From: Dipteris shenzhenensis
Lineage: Eukaryota; Polypodiophyta; Polypodiopsida; Gleicheniales
DNA: 64,000 nucleotides
Direction: 5' to 3' (one strand)
NCBI GenBank assembly: GCA_047967505.1
Contig: CM106541.1
The notes beneath the pieces are model-generated. The model saw nothing but the letters and a program-made list of their open reading frames with translations. It did no database searches and was not told the origin of the DNA. A program made the translations under genes and the position numbers. Of the stretch, positions 63,996 to 64,000 are shown in pieces; the first letter of the stretch is position 1, and the number at the start of each line of letters is the position of its first letter.

Positions 63996-64000
63996 GTCTG

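Overview
This is nuclear DNA of a land plant with a large, repeat-rich genome. The evidence is the set of plant-type elements (Ty1/copia, Ty3/gypsy, LINE, hAT, CACTA), canonical plant GT-AG introns, long AT-rich spacers, (GA)n/(GT)n microsatellites, and the last exons of a gene resembling the plant NT-C2 coiled-coil ('myosin heavy chain-related') family. I cannot fix the species. A non-seed plant such as a fern or lycophyte is a guess from the style of the elements. No prokaryotic, organellar or viral operon is present, and no CRISPR array or complete canonical tRNA or rRNA gene was seen.

Layout. 0-4.5 kb: decayed gypsy pol, short repeat arrays and an orphan primer-binding-site complement. 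4.57-14.36 kb: three in-phase exons of the coiled-coil gene. Its 9.1-kb intron holds a LINE fragment with an internal 170-bp duplication and decayed gypsy sequence, and the gypsy integrase region is split by a complete 3,429-bp hAT element (perfect 8-bp target duplication CCTCTAAC, matching termini, subterminal ATGAAACGCGTTTCAT-type palindromes). 14.4-17.5 kb: spacer with an ~89-bp tandem array. 17.51-24.96 kb: a minus-strand gypsy element with both LTRs; the left LTR has lost about 300 bp including the promoter. 25-32 kb: AT-rich spacer with two unclassified repeat fields. 31.9-37.43 kb: CACTA-type sequences (a transposase N-terminal exon, CGCTATATAGCG subterminal repeats, and a CACTACAAG end). 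Between the two subterminal blocks lie a striking pyrimidine-rich array of TTATGC palindromes and a gag-like reading frame.

37.48-48.89 kb: a minus-strand copia element (target duplication GTTCT) split in its RNase H region by a younger plus-strand copia element (38,818-44,720; target duplication CTTAT; 170-bp LTRs differing at two positions). Both have broken reading frames, and both carry a stop codon at the same conserved gag tryptophan. 49-58 kb: microsatellites, an 830-bp fold-back array built from four ~130-200 bp palindromes, and AT-rich spacer. 58.2-60.1 kb: an unrecognised, apparently spliced Cys/His-rich reading frame. 60.6-62.3 kb: a second CACTA-like end with transposase C-terminal coding. 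63.55-64.0 kb: a GC-richer minus-strand ORF for a 146-residue membrane protein at the window edge, possibly a host gene.

The host genes seen are therefore the coiled-coil gene and perhaps the terminal membrane protein; nearly everything else is nested transposable elements or simple repeats. No multi-gene functional system is present. The most unusual features are the TTATGC palindrome array, the 52-kb fold-back array, the CACTA/gag composite, and the unrecognised spliced frame at 58-60 kb.
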